From NCBI GenBank assembly GCA_963277665.1, contig OY728157.1, positions 370,712,067 to 370,776,066 of the forward strand: a stretch of DNA of 64,000 nt. The letters are read 5' to 3'. The position numbers and the translations under genes are program-made. Under the pieces are notes generated by a model. It had not been told where the DNA came from and did not search any database. It saw only the letters and a program-made list of their open reading frames with translations. How positions within the stretch are numbered: position 1 is the first letter of the stretch; every line of letters begins with the position of its first letter. Shown piece after piece: positions 40,687-52,099 of the stretch. The DNA comes from Viscum album. Its lineage: Eukaryota; Streptophyta; Magnoliopsida; Santalales; Viscaceae.

Positions 40687-41470
40687 TCTTATGATTTTGA
40701 AAATGGTATAGAATATTGGGTTGAAAGAAATATTCGTAAAATACTTTTAAAAATTAAAATACATATATATTTTTGTTTTGTCTTATTATAGTTTTCAAGT
40801 TGATGGGTTTTAGTATTTTAAATTCCTTTAATGTTTATTCTGATTACCTTTATTTTAATTGAAAGAACCATTCCATGTAAAAGTTTAACAGAATAAATCA
40901 CTTAAGTATTTTATATTTATAAGAAATGTTTTTTCTTAACATTGATGTTTAAAAAGATGTTTATTTGTGTTTTGTTCTTTTTGAAGGAGTGTTGTAGAGA
41001 AATTTGAGAACTTCATCGGTAAAGGTACAATAAGAGTGAATCCAAAAAAATGAGTACAAAATGTTTCTAATGCAGTTGAAACTGAACCCAAGAATTATGG
41101 AATTAAAATGTTATATTTATTTAAAACCGATATATATAAATATCTCCAGGATATATAGTTTAATAAGAACATTAAAATATAAAACCTATCTAAAGGTTTC
41201 CTATGTTTTGAATTATATAACTTATTTTTGACTTGAGAACTTTCTATTCTTTTTTCAAGATAGTTATTAACTTAAGAGAATTGATGTGTGAGGATATATT
41301 TTAATTAATTTTAGGATCTTTTTATTATTTATTATTTTACCATTTATTGATATTGAGGGCTCCAAAGGATAACAAGAAAAAATTTCATTCTAATTTAGTG
41401 AGATCGAGGGATTCTAAAAAAGGCTCAAAATCATTCAGATCAAGTGAGGTCATGGGATTCTATGGTACTG
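40687..41470 (+). repeat. Unit 2 of a ~1.45-kb tandem duplication (exon-like)
   Basis: Partner of 39,240-40,010. The coding-like block reads 'GTIRVNPKK' then, after a stop, 'VQNVSNAVETEPKNYGIKML' around 41,020-41,110. It keeps the RVNP start and the 'I-ML-L' end but is otherwise diverged, so the duplication is old. Blocks 40,010-40,687 between the units are AT-rich with no match seen. Confidence 0.5.
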
Positions 41471-41559
41471 GATAGAAAAAATATCAATATTTTTTGTAAT
41501 TTGGGATGACTAAATTTAGTTCACAATATTTCCATGTTGATTCGGGTAAAAAATAAAGA

Positions 41560-43479
41560 CATCATACTGATTCTGATATATTATACCATCCACTCCAATT
41601 CTATTCAATAATTATTGGAACAATATAATCGCTCGTGCGTACATACGAACTACCGTCTCCACGACCCGATGAGACTCATTCTCCATGTTAAACATACATG
41701 AATGATCATAACATTTATATAATGAATAATAATGAAATATATGAAATAATAATGATACAAGATTTATATATATATATATGTGTGTCATCTATTTATTTTC
41801 ATTCAATTCAATAAGGAAATGAAAACAACGTTCATGCGTACGTACGACCTACCCTCTCCATGAACGGTGTATTTCATTCCTTTTATCAATCTATAATATA
41901 TATATGTATATGATGAATATATATTATATTTAAATAATGTTTTACATTCTGGAATTATGTAAATCAGGATATATGTAATAATAGCAAGAACAACAAGTCG
42001 AAACACATACGATAAATGAAATGATTTTACCCAGAACGCTGCTTTAATATGGAATTTACAAAAGAACGGATAATATAAAGTCATAAGTAAAACATATATG
42101 ATATCATAACGATGAATATTATTCTTTAATAAGTCAATTACATTATTTAAATCATTATACAGGAGGTTTGGATACGTACGAAGCATATCAGACCTAAGGT
42201 AAGGGATAATTTTTCAAATCTCATTTTTATCCGAGATTGCTTATTCGTAAGTATTTACTGGGGTTATTTCTATCATCCATGTCCATGTTTTATAAAAGTG
42301 TATTCATGTTTGTTTAAAGTCCTTTTTACCCATTTTTTACTTTTACTACATGGTATTTATGGAATCTTTTTTTTACGAGGTACTTTTTGACATTTCCGAC
42401 AAAAGTACGAGGAGAATGTTTTTTTAACTTATATGGCATGAAAGGATTTTTACGATTTTATAAAGACGTATTTTCATGAAGCTTCTTCCAAAATATTTCA
42501 TGAATATTTTCAACAAAATCTTTTTATTTTAAATTGAATAAAGATTTGTTAAAAGAAACTGATTTTGAAGAAGAAAGGATATTTTCCTCAAGAATTCATT
42601 TCAAGTGTTTTATCAATACCATTTTTTAATCTAAGATGACATTATTTCACATGTGTATGTTTCAAGTATAATGTATCTATGATTTTCATGGTTTCAATTT
42701 TCTTATGATGAAATGATATCCATTTCTTTTATATGGATTATGTGATGATGAGATGATGTTTTTGAAACCCATTTTATTTATTGGGTTATTATGAATGATG
42801 TATGTGGCACAAGTAAGAATGATTTCACTATGAGATGGGTGGGACCTATATCTCCCTCCAATGCATTGGGTAAAGATTTATATCTCATGACATAGACATG
42901 GATGGAACGGTAAGTTAATCTAGTTCAGTGTTACAGGACTGAAATGAGGAGTGAACTCGATACAGAAAGGGACTTTGTCCACTAAGATGGTCTTGGTAGA
43001 AATGCCTTGGATACTATGGAAATCATAACATGCGCTGAATGGTTTCCACAATTACATGTTTTATTCCCATTATATTTTATCACGGTTGATGTTCTATTAT
43101 GATATATGCCTTACATACATCCATGATTTTTGTCTTTGCTCAAGATTTTGATGTTTAAATTTCATGTTCATGTTTTTTCTTCCAATTGTTTAGGGATTGC
43201 TTTATGATATCTATGTTTTCCCTTACTGAGCATTTGAGCTCACCCTTTTTATGTTTTATTTTCCCCAGGAAATAGAGAAATGTTTTAGGTAAGGAAACAA
43301 AAAGTGGAAGAACGTTATGGGAGTTGTTGAAGATATTTCAACATGATTAGAAGTTTATATTCTGAGTTTCCAAAGACACTAAACTATTACGGTCCTTGTG
43401 TGTCTTTTTTTTTGTTATGTATTAAGTATTCCGCAAAAGTAATGTAATGTCCATGTACGTCAAGATTTGGGTCTCTACA
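41560..43479 (+). mobile_element. Element E 5' LTR, left ~2.6 kb missing
   Basis: Aligns with 48,362-50,281 at a constant offset of 6,802 ('cattatacaggaggtt' at 42,155 and 48,957; 'aaggtaagggataatttttc' at 42,196 and 48,998). In one 60-base sample (42,181-42,240) I count four differences, so these LTRs are far more alike than those of B or C. It ends 'gtctctaca' just before the primer-binding site. To the left of about 41,560 the match to the 3' LTR stops. A 127-codon minus-strand open stretch here (41,803-42,186) is a shadow. Confidence 0.88.
43267..43268 (+). promoter_or_regulatory. Possible splice acceptor in element E 5' LTR
   Basis: 'tgttttattttccccag' is a textbook pyrimidine-rich acceptor. 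The same site is in the 3' LTR at 50,070-50,071. A matching donor 'aagag/gtaatg' lies downstream of the TATA box at 48,079. Confidence 0.4.
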
Positions 43480-43481
43480 GT

Positions 43482-43493
43482 TGGTATTAGAGG
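43482..43493 (+). other. Element E primer-binding site
   Basis: 'tggtattagagg', two bases after the LTR end, matching the initiator-Met tRNA complement with two changes. Confidence 0.88.
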
Positions 43494-43739
43494 AAAGGTT
43501 TAGTCAACCTTTGGAATCTAGGATGCGAAAACGTTAGTGAGATCCCTAGAGAGATTTCTAAGGTATGTCTAGGGATGTCCTTAAGGTTGAGTATAAGTAT
43601 ATGTTATAGTCCTAGAATTACGGTAACGATCTTAGAATTTAACCTAAGATGTTAGATATTGAGGGTGCTTCCCCTTTACTATGTTGTTTTCCCTAACGTG
43701 ATTTTTTCCTCTCACACTATTCTTTTTGGGTTTTAGAAA

Positions 43740-44321
43740 ATGGCTGGAAAGAGGAAGATTCATGATAATGGAGGATATGACGGACAGTGGAATGATATTC
43801 TTCATGAGAAACCAAATGAAATGGGATTTGGAAGACCAAACATCGTTATTATGCCTAATCAGCAATCTCATAATATGATCAATAATCTCAACTTTGGTAC
43901 GTTTCCTGACTTAGATAATAAGAGAAATATGGAGTTTCATAATGATCATAGAGGAAAGAAAGTTCAATTTCCCTCATGTAAATCATGTGGGAAGAGGCAT
44001 CAGGGAGATTGTTTCAAAGGAACTGAAGATGCTTTGGGTGTGAAAAAGGACACAAAGACAATAATTCCAAAGGAAAAGGTTCAGTTAACACCATGGATGA
44101 GGATAATGGTATTGCTACAACATCAACAATGGTTAAATTGTTTAAATGTGGAATGTACGGGCATTAGGAAAACCAATTCTCTAAGGGAATGTCTCATGAA
44201 AAGAATCAGTACGGTCGTATGGGTAGTATTTATGTTGATGATGATGAAGAGACTACAAATGATATGTGAGATGAAAGAATTTTTGACGCTCGGTCAATGG
44301 ATTAAGAAGGTAGTGGAATGA
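43740..44321 (+). CDS. Element E: short Gag-like protein with zinc knuckle
   Basis: 193-codon open frame starting 261 bases after the primer-binding site. The visible motif is C80-K-S-C83-G-K-R-H87-Q-G-D-C91, the shortened CX2CX3HX3C knuckle found ahead of the main CCHC knuckle in plant gypsy Gag. The second knuckle is not readable; from about residue 105 the sequence changes character, and a frame change is likely (another frame there reads 'VDDDEETTND' near 44,231). Normal Gag of this kind is roughly twice as long with a capsid domain before the knuckle. That domain is absent here, so this is an N-terminally deleted gag. RNA binding is inferred from the knuckle only. The start chosen is the first ATG of the frame and sits at the usual gag start distance. 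Confidence 0.6.
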   Translation: MAGKRKIHDNGGYDGQWNDILHEKPNEMGFGRPNIVIMPNQQSHNMINNLNFGTFPDLDNKRNMEFHNDHRGKKVQFPSCKSCGKRHQGDCFKGTEDALGVKKDTKTIIPKEKVQLTPWMRIMVLLQHQQWLNCLNVECTGIRKTNSLRECLMKRISTVVWVVFMLMMMKRLQMICEMKEFLTLGQWIKKVVE

Positions 44322-44920
44322 TTACATGTTTATCAAGTGTAATGTTGTATAAGTAATCTCATGGTACAATGGTATAAAGAGACATCTAAGGATTGTTACA
44401 TTGTTGTCTTTCCTTATGTTTTGAAAGTGTATGATTAATGGTTACAGTAACCAGGAAAGGTTATCAGATATTTTTTGAAAGTAGATGATATGCGCATAAT
44501 TAAGGGATAAGGAGAAAATTAAATGTTTGATAGTATTAATGAGCTCATGACTGATATAAGGATAAGGTTATATCAAGGTTTGAGTATATAGAATTTTTTA
44601 GATTATGGTATGTGGAAATAGTTAACTTTTGATAGCATTCATGTTTTCACTAAGGTTTAATGGGTATTCATTTTCAAGAGAATACATGATTAAGGTATTC
44701 ACATGATTGGAATGTGACCAACAAGATATATCAGGGATAAATGATGGTATTCACATGCTTGGTTGATGACATTTCGAGTAATCTTTTTCTTTATACTATG
44801 AGCTTGGACCGAATTATTTTAGATAATCATAAATATTGGAATGGATTATGTTGGACATAATTTAGTATTGTATAAGGATAGCACTTTTTTCTCTATTATT
44901 GATGGGATGTTATAGTAATG
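44322..44920 (+). mobile_element. Element E interior, unrecognised
   Basis: Stops in all frames. I found no protease, RT, RNase H or integrase motif, although pol should start here. Confidence 0.5.
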
Positions 44921-44928
44921 TAGTTTTA

Positions 44929-45063
44929 GAAAAAGGACAACCTACAGGATGGGCGACAGCCCATCACGTCGGATAAGGGTGTGGGAATCGAACCCACAAC
45001 CGAAGTGCGACTATCCTTTATCACCTACCACTGGATTACAGGAAGTCCCTGGTTAGTAGAAAC
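44929..45063 (-). mobile_element. tRNA-derived SINE
   Basis: About 135 bp on the minus strand. It has an A-box-like 'taatccagtggtagg', a perfect B box 'ggttcgattcc', then a tRNA-unrelated part holding a perfect 7-bp hairpin (gatgggc-tgtc-gcccatc, at 44,957-44,974 on the plus strand), and ends in a short T run ('cctttttc'). It is bounded by an exact 8-bp duplication 'tagtttta' at 44,921-44,928 and 45,064-45,071. It cannot fold as a complete tRNA. A short 3' T tail is known from some plant SINEs such as Au and p-SINE1. It was inserted into element E's interior. Confidence 0.8.
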
Positions 45064-45071
45064 TAGTTTTA

Positions 45072-45720
45072 TTTTATTAAGCGGTATTATGTATGAAGTA
45101 TAAGTCCATTTTAGGAACCATATATGATTAATCTCACTATAGATGGACTTCTGTATTTTTGATAACATTTATAACCTTTTGTTTGAGACAGATGGAATGA
45201 TCCATCATTATATCACATGATATGATAACACTTCACTAATGACAAATTCAACTTCATTTAATTAAGAGATGAAGTGGAAATTGTCCAAAGAACGACCAAC
45301 GGTGAGACTGTACCAAAATCACGAAAGTATTTCTTCTAATTCCAATTTCATCAAATTTAGGGAAATGATCTTGAAAACCAAAAATGTTGTCCTAGTGCCC
45401 TTATATCCGATGAATCAGATGGTACCTTAGATCATCACAAATCTATGGCTTTGTGATTGATGGATTTTTCATAGCCATGTTCTCTACCACTCTCCATCAG
45501 AACATGATGGTTAGATTTTTCTTCCATATCCATATTTTCACCTTTGTTCTCCTACGTGGGAACCTAGTGATGAGTTAATTTGGGTAACCGTTACATTTCA
45601 AACTTTAGTTTTTAAATCCAAGTTTTGGTATTCCTTTTTACGATGTGGGTTTCTATTAAACAAACTTTCGAGTAGTAAACCATTTATAACCCCGACGAAT
45701 TTCGAGGGCAAAATTCATTT
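45072..45720 (+). mobile_element. Element E interior after the SINE
   Basis: Decayed DNA up to the polypurine tract. The last ~40 bases ('gacgaatttcgagggcaaaa', 'ttcattttaagggggg') resemble the end of pol and the lead-in to the LTR in this family ('FEGKIHFKGG'). No other pol piece was found. Confidence 0.5.
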
Positions 45721-45721
45721 T

Positions 45722-45734
45722 AAGGGGGGTAGAA
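45722..45734 (+). other. Element E polypurine tract
   Basis: 'aaggggggtagaa' directly before the 3' LTR start 'tgtaacaccc'. Confidence 0.88.
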
Positions 45735-47901
45735 TGTAACACCCCGATATTTTATGAAAAATATTATTTTAATATCATTGATGTCTTGTGTTGTATTCTA
45801 AAACAATATTACCTTGCGCTACACGCAACAAAGTATGAACTTGCAGTATACACAACACTATTCTTGGATCATGTTACACACAATTTTGATAATAGTTATT
45901 CTACGAAACATTGAGTGTATATACATAAATATATATATATATATATTCAATGTATAAATGAAATATGGTTGGATGCTGTTATACGAAACAACGGAGGAGT
46001 CTTTCACAACACACAACCATGACTTGGCTTGCATTACACGCAATTGCGACCTTCCTCGATAGCGTGTGTTGTACGCAATACCAGGTTTCACTAAACAACG
46101 ATATATGGTTATAATATTGTTATGAAATATCTGTTATTCATATTATCAACTACATTTTGAATTTTATAACATTATTATTCATCTTACCCACTTTCTCGAA
46201 CATGGTATGAGAACAAAATCACTTTTTCGAGTATTATAAGTATTTTTCAAAAAAATGTAGTTTTGCCGCATTTTGATGGCTTACCCACTTTAACTCTTGT
46301 TTTCAACATTTCTATAAGTTAAATTTGAAAAAATAAAATTCTTCTTTGGAATCAGGATAAAAAAATTTACTTTTGATAAAATTTTCATATTATTCTGATA
46401 ACTTTCATATTTTAATTAATAGTAAAAACACGCTATATTTTTTTTAAAAACAACTTTTGTCATCGCAATAATTTATATGGTTGGATTATCATTTTAATTG
46501 GTTTTAAAGTGTAATTAGAATATATTTTTACCATTTAATCCAATTTTGGTCATTGGAATTAATTTCACTTTGAAATTCGATATAAACAAGTATCAATCTT
46601 TTGATTGTTATTGTTTCTTAAAAACACGCTATTTGTTTTGACGACGGGAATTAATTTTTAATGCAGCTGATATGTTTTGAATTTGGTAAAATAGAAATCA
46701 TTTTTGAATTCATAATATAAAATATATCTTAGGCCTAATTTTTGGTATTTTTATGGAAACTTTCATTTTTTGATGAATAGTGAAACCACTAAGTTGTAGT
46801 TAAAAAACTGAATTTTTCAGAAAACATAATTTTACCACTTCTGTGGGTGGAATTTTGAAAATCCGAGAGACACTGTTAATATCAAGGACTAAATTGTGGT
46901 TCAATGAGATGAAAAGATTTTTTGGTGAATAGTAACTTTATACTTTTTTTACCACGGTTAAAATTAAATAGGATAATTAAGGGTAAAAATGATATTATTA
47001 TTACCCGAACACGTTTCCTAATTCTATTAGATAAGTGTAATTCGACCAAAAAAAACCTTAGGAATAAAATATGACCATTTAGGCCCACTTGGATTAGATT
47101 AGGACATTTAATATTAATTTATTTAGAGAAGGGTTAAAATAGTTAAAATCAATGTTTAATAAGTAAATCATTTTTAATATAGGGTTATACATAAGATAAA
47201 TTCGTCTATAAATATTAATTAGAAATATAAAAGTATTTCATACATAATGGTATTTTATTTATAATTTTTAGACATTAATTTATTTAATTTATTTATGACA
47301 CAAAGAGGATGCAGTAATTATCTTATTAATGAAATATTGACATAATTGATGTTATAAATACCCAAATAAATGTAATCTGAGACTTTTTATGAATTCAACT
47401 AATTTTATAGGTTAATAAGACATGTTAGTATTGATTTAGTTAACTATTTTCGAACTAACAATTCTGTTATGATTTTCACAAAAATCAATAGGCAAATTGT
47501 ATCAAAATTGACATAAAATAGTTTTTAAAACAAATATTATATTATTAATTGTTATTTTATTCCTAAAAATCTAAGGTTCGGCCAAATGACTTAGATAATG
47601 TTATATATATTTATAATAAACAACTTTTGGTTCGTTTGGTTTGTTATAGTAATTTTATTAACCATATAGTGTAAGAAAACAACAAGACACGGTAAAAGAA
47701 ACATTATTTAACTTAAAGTTAAATCTAAATGATAAGGTTAAAATAGAAACCTAAACTTGTCTAAATTATATTATATGAGATGATTTAGACCCATCCCCAC
47801 CTTATATTAGAAATAACTCAATTTGGAGATATTAAAAACCAAATATGACTTTAAAATTAGATAATACTTTTAGTTATTCCAAAGGTGCCCCTCTCCTCCC
47901 T

Positions 47902-47909
47902 TATAAAAG
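47902..47909 (+). promoter_or_regulatory. TATA box in element E 3' LTR
   Basis: 'tataaaag' in 'cctcccttataaaagggaac', conserved with A and C. Transcription should begin about 30 bases on, near 47,935. Confidence 0.75.
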
Positions 47910-48078
47910 GGAACATCCTCCCTATCTTCCTCACACCACATTGAGCCTTCATACTCGGCAAACCCCTGCCAAATTATCTTTTATACTTCAATAGAATCAT
48001 CCTAGAGGTTCTGGTCTTCTTCAATGGCCATGTTTAGTGCCCTAAGAGGAGGTCTCAAAGAGGCGCTTCAAAGAAGAG

Positions 48079-50071
48079 GTAATGTTCGTTACCGATTCTT
48101 TCAACTCTATTTCTTCTTCAACTTCTTCTTATTTAGTTGTTTCATTATGAATTAATTACATCAGTATAACTCATATACTTATATGTTATTATAAGTATTA
48201 AACAACCCTATTTCACCATCTATCCATCCTATAGAAAATGAAATCACCGCGCGTGCGTACGTATGGAATACCGTCTCCAAGCCGTGGTGAAATCTGTTTT
48301 TCCACCAACACCTTACATGGATTGGTGTAATGGTGTAAAGAATAACTATATATGGTTATTATAACAACATACCGATTCTGATATATTATACCATCCCCTC
48401 TAATTCTATTCAATAATAATGTGAACGATATCATCGCTCGTGCGTACGTACGAACTACCGTCTCCACAACGTGGTGAGATTCATTCTCCATGTTAACTAT
48501 ACATGAATGATCATAAAGTTTATATAATGAATAATAATAAAATATATGAAATAATAATGATACCATATTTATGTATATATATATGTATGTTATCTATTTA
48601 TTTTCATTCAATTCAATAAGGAAACGAAAACATCGTTCATGCGTACATACGGCCTACCGTCTCTATGAACTGTGTATTTCAATCCTTTTATCGATCTATA
48701 ATATATATATTTATATGATGAATATATATTTTATATAAATTATTTTTTACATTATGTAATAATTTAAACTAGGAGATAAGTAAAAATATCAAGAATGACA
48801 AGTCGAAACACATACGATAAATGAAATGATTTTACCCAAAACGCTGCTTTAACATGGAATTTACAAAAAAACTGGTAATATATATTCATAAGTGAAACAT
48901 ATATGATATCATACAATGAATATGATTCTGTAATAAGTGAATGACATAATTTCAATCATTATACAGGAGGTTCAGATATGTATGAAGCATATCGAACCTA
49001 AGGTAAGGGATAATTTTTCAAATGTCATTTTTATCCGAGATTGTTTATTTGTAAGTATTTACTGGGGTTATTTCTATCATCCATGTACATGTTTTATAAA
49101 AGTGTTTTAATGTATGTTTAAAGTCCTTTTTACACATTTTTCACTTTTACTACATGTTATGTATGGAATCATTCTTTTACGAGTTGCTTTTTTGACTTTT
49201 CCGACAAAAGTACGAGGAGAATGTTTTTTAACTTATATGGCATGAAAATATTTTTACGGTTTTATAAATAAGTATTTTCATGAAGATTCTTCCAAAATAT
49301 TTCATGTCTATTTTCAACAAAATATCTTTCTTTTAAATTGCATGATGCTTTGTAAAAAAAATTGATTTTGAAGAAGAAAGGATATTTTCCTCAAGAATCC
49401 ATTTCAAGTGTTTTATCAATACCATTTTTTCATCTAAGAGGACATTATTTCATATGTGTATGTTTCAAGTATAATTTCTCTATGATTTACATGCTTTCAC
49501 TTTTCTTATGATGAAATTATATCCATTTCTTTTATATGGATTATGTGATGATGGGATGATGTTTATGAAACCCATTTTATTTATTGTGTTATTATGAATG
49601 ATGTATGTGGCACAAGTAAAAATGACTTCACTATGAGATGGGTGGGACCTATATCTCCCTCCAATTCATTGGGTAAAGATTTATATCTCATGAGATAGAC
49701 ATGGATGGAACGGTAAGTTAATCTGGTTCAGTGTTACAGGACTAAAATGAGGAGTAAACTCGATACAGAAAGAGACTTTGTCCACTAAGATGGTCTTGGC
49801 AGCAATGCCTTGGCTACTATTGAAATCATAACATGTGCTGAATGGTTTCCACAATTACATGTTTTATTCCCATTATATTTTATCATGGTTGATGTTATAT
49901 TATTATATATGCCTTACGTACTTCCACGATTTATGTCTTTGCTCAAGATTTTGATGTTTAAATTTCATGTTCAAGTTTTTTAATCCAAATTATTATGGAT
50001 TGTTTTATGTAATCTATGTTTGCCCTTAATGAGCATTTGAGTTCACCTTTTTTATGTTTTATTTTCCCCAG
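48079..50071 (+). other. Possible LTR-borne leader intron
   Basis: Donor 'aagag/gtaatg' at 48,079 lies about 140 bases after the inferred transcription start. Acceptor 'ttttattttccccag/g' is at 50,070-50,071. The donor is kept in C (19,241 and 28,014) and weakly in A (6,490). The acceptor is kept in E's 5' LTR (43,267) and C's 5' LTR (21,519), but has become 'cccccaa' in A (about 8,295). Splicing would bring gag closer to the cap. No transcript evidence is available here. Confidence 0.35.
48245..48690 (+). repeat. Three GTAC-rich short repeats inside the LTR
   Basis: Motif of the form 'cg(c/t)tc(g/a)tgcgtac(g/a)tacg--ctaccgtctcca' at 48,251, 48,435 and 48,631 (spacing about 184 and 196). It also occurs at 41,628 and 41,833 in E's 5' LTR, 6,661 and 6,838 in A, 19,600 in C's 5' LTR, and 28,365 in C's 3' LTR. 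Its CpG- and GTAC-rich core stands out in AT-rich DNA and has survived decay better than the rest. Confidence 0.6.
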
Positions 50072-50281
50072 GAAATAAAGAAATTTTTTAGGTAAGGAAA
50101 CAAAAACGGGAAGATCGTTATGGGAGTTGTTGAAGATATTTCAACATGATTAGATGTTTATATTCCGAGTTTCCAAAGACACTAAACTATTACGGTCCTT
50201 GTGTTTCTTTTTTTTGTTATGTATTAAGTATTCCGAAAAAGTAATGTAATTTCCATGTATGTCAAGCATTGGGTCTCTACA

Positions 50282-52099
50282 CACCATATGCTAAAGGAAT
50301 GTGATGAATATTGAGCTAAGAAAGTGTTGAGGTATATGAAGATTAATTTTTCAGTTCGTAGTGAAAGAAGTATAACCCTTTCATAATAATGTTATTCATC
50401 AATTACAATTGGTTAGATCAGAAGAAATTGAGGAAGAAACACCATATTCTTCAAAGATATAATATTTTCCAGTAGATTTTATAATTAATTTAAAATTAAT
50501 GATTCCATTGACTTGATAATTCATTTTATTTTTTAATCAATACAATTTCTAGTACTATCGTGTCATCATTATGGTGATGAATCCAAACTTGAGTTCCTCA
50601 AGAAGTTTAAATACTTTACCCACTGATCATAGATGGTGTCCATTGGTATTTATGTTCCTAGAATAGAGAACCAAGTACTATGCATCATTCACCATTAATA
50701 ATGAAAAGTGTTCTTTTGGTGTTGACAGAATAATTTCTTATTTGACCATTATTAAGGGAGAGGAGGATAATTATTCTGAACAAATTATTAAGATAATTCT
50801 TGAGATATTTTCATGTACTTGAGATAACTCTATTGAGATAATTTATCTTGCACCAAAAATATCATGCTCCTCAAAAAATAATATAATTCTAATTATATAT
50901 ATAGGGATAAACAATTAATAGTTTTGTAGAGGCCATTTATCTAATAACATATTCAAATTAAAACCAATGTCAAATAATAATAGTATTATTATTATATTCC
51001 ATGATAGTCACTAAAATCTTGTATTTTTAAAAATCATTTACTGAATAAATAATTCAAAAGTTCTATAAATGATATTAAATAAAATATATCATTTTCGTCT
51101 AGTACATAACTCAGACCACCAATCAAACTTGAAATTTATTAAACCTTGAATAATAATTTTATTTAATAAATCATTTTCATTATAATATATATTAAATAAA
51201 TAAATAAATATTATATTTACATAACTTTTGAATAAATTTGTATTTATTATTCATCTCACATATATTCTAAAATTGAATAACTGGTGATTGAATTTATATG
51301 ATCAACTATACATGAATAATTTTTATTCTAAAAATAAAAAATTATATTTATTAAAAATATTAAATTTAGGAAAAAAAATAATTGAGATTATGGATACACT
51401 TTGTGCATGGACATCTAGGCCTCTTTCTCCGTGAAATCAGGAGTAATATCATAAAGTAAATGATGAATATCTAATAACACATCAACAATTCCACAAAGAA
51501 AGAAGTCAATATCATAATTAAAACAACCTCATATGAATTCTTATTGTTTCATATAATATTATTTTCTTAATATCCCATAAATTGGGTTCCATCTTGTGTA
51601 ATTAACCAAAATAATTGATTTATATTTTATAGATTCTATGAAATGAACTCGTCAATGAACTAACAAGAAAATTGATTTAATTAAGTTGTTCTGGTTCAAT
51701 CAATGGTCCTAAGACATCGTATTATATTAAATTAGAAGGGAAAATCCTTTATTAACCTGTTTAATTAATGTCAAATCACATATGAATCACCTAGTGTATC
51801 TTACCACTCTATGAGTAACTTTTTTATGATTTCCATCAATACATAAAAGTACATGATTCATGATATAAATTAATAAATATCTCAATTTGGATGACCAATA
51901 CACATATCAGTATATAGGATTATCCAATGAAAAATATAACATATGGAATTCATATCAGAAGGTTTTTCCTCATAACATAAATACATAGAGATTACTAAGT
52001 GATAACTTTGAATAAAGAATCCTCATTAGTTTATGTGACACTAGAAACTAATAATAAAACTCATTTGTGTCTCATTGAACATATTTCATCTAGAATATT
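50282..52099. other. AT-rich stretch, nothing recognised
   Basis: Right flank of element E. Semi-open plus-strand stretches occur at about 50,700-50,880 ('GVDRIISYLTIIKGEEDNYS' near 50,721-50,780), but I cannot assign them. The G+C content steps up at about 52,100-52,130 ('agggcgcgcgcat'). Confidence 0.4.

Larger units (their letters stand above)
45735..50281 (+). mobile_element. Element E 3' LTR, complete, 4,547 bp
   Basis: Starts 'tgtaacacccc' and ends 'gtctctaca' (TG...CA). It is the best-preserved LTR of the long-LTR family and twice as long as the element's interior. Contents: AT-rich 5' portion with 'acacgcaa' motifs (45,820-46,080), TATA box (47,902), leader, a possible intron (48,079-50,071), and three GTAC-rich repeats (48,251, 48,435, 48,631). 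Minus-strand open stretches (48,213-48,566 and others) are shadows. The flank after the end is 'cacca', but its partner is lost with the truncated 5' LTR. Confidence 0.9.

Noticed and set aside
41803..42186. 127-codon minus-strand open stretch
   Set aside because: It lies within element E's 5' LTR over TA-rich DNA. The matching part of the 3' LTR is not open over the same length.
44941..45051. Possible tRNA gene on the minus strand (perfect B box)
   Set aside because: Only A and B boxes are present. The arms cannot form a tRNA cloverleaf, and the unit continues into a tRNA-unrelated part with flanking duplications, so it is a SINE.
45925..45960. (TA)n microsatellite, also at 41,768 and 48,575
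   Set aside because: Ordinary short TA runs inside LTRs. Not informative beyond marking AT-rich DNA.
48213..48566. 117-codon minus-strand open stretch
   Set aside because: Antisense to LTR short repeats. The product shows only repeat-derived phrases and is not open in A or C.
50282..51400. Possible further gypsy or Athila pol remnant
   Set aside because: A few semi-open phrases recall the protease-RT linker, but no two motifs fall in the right order, so I left it unassigned.
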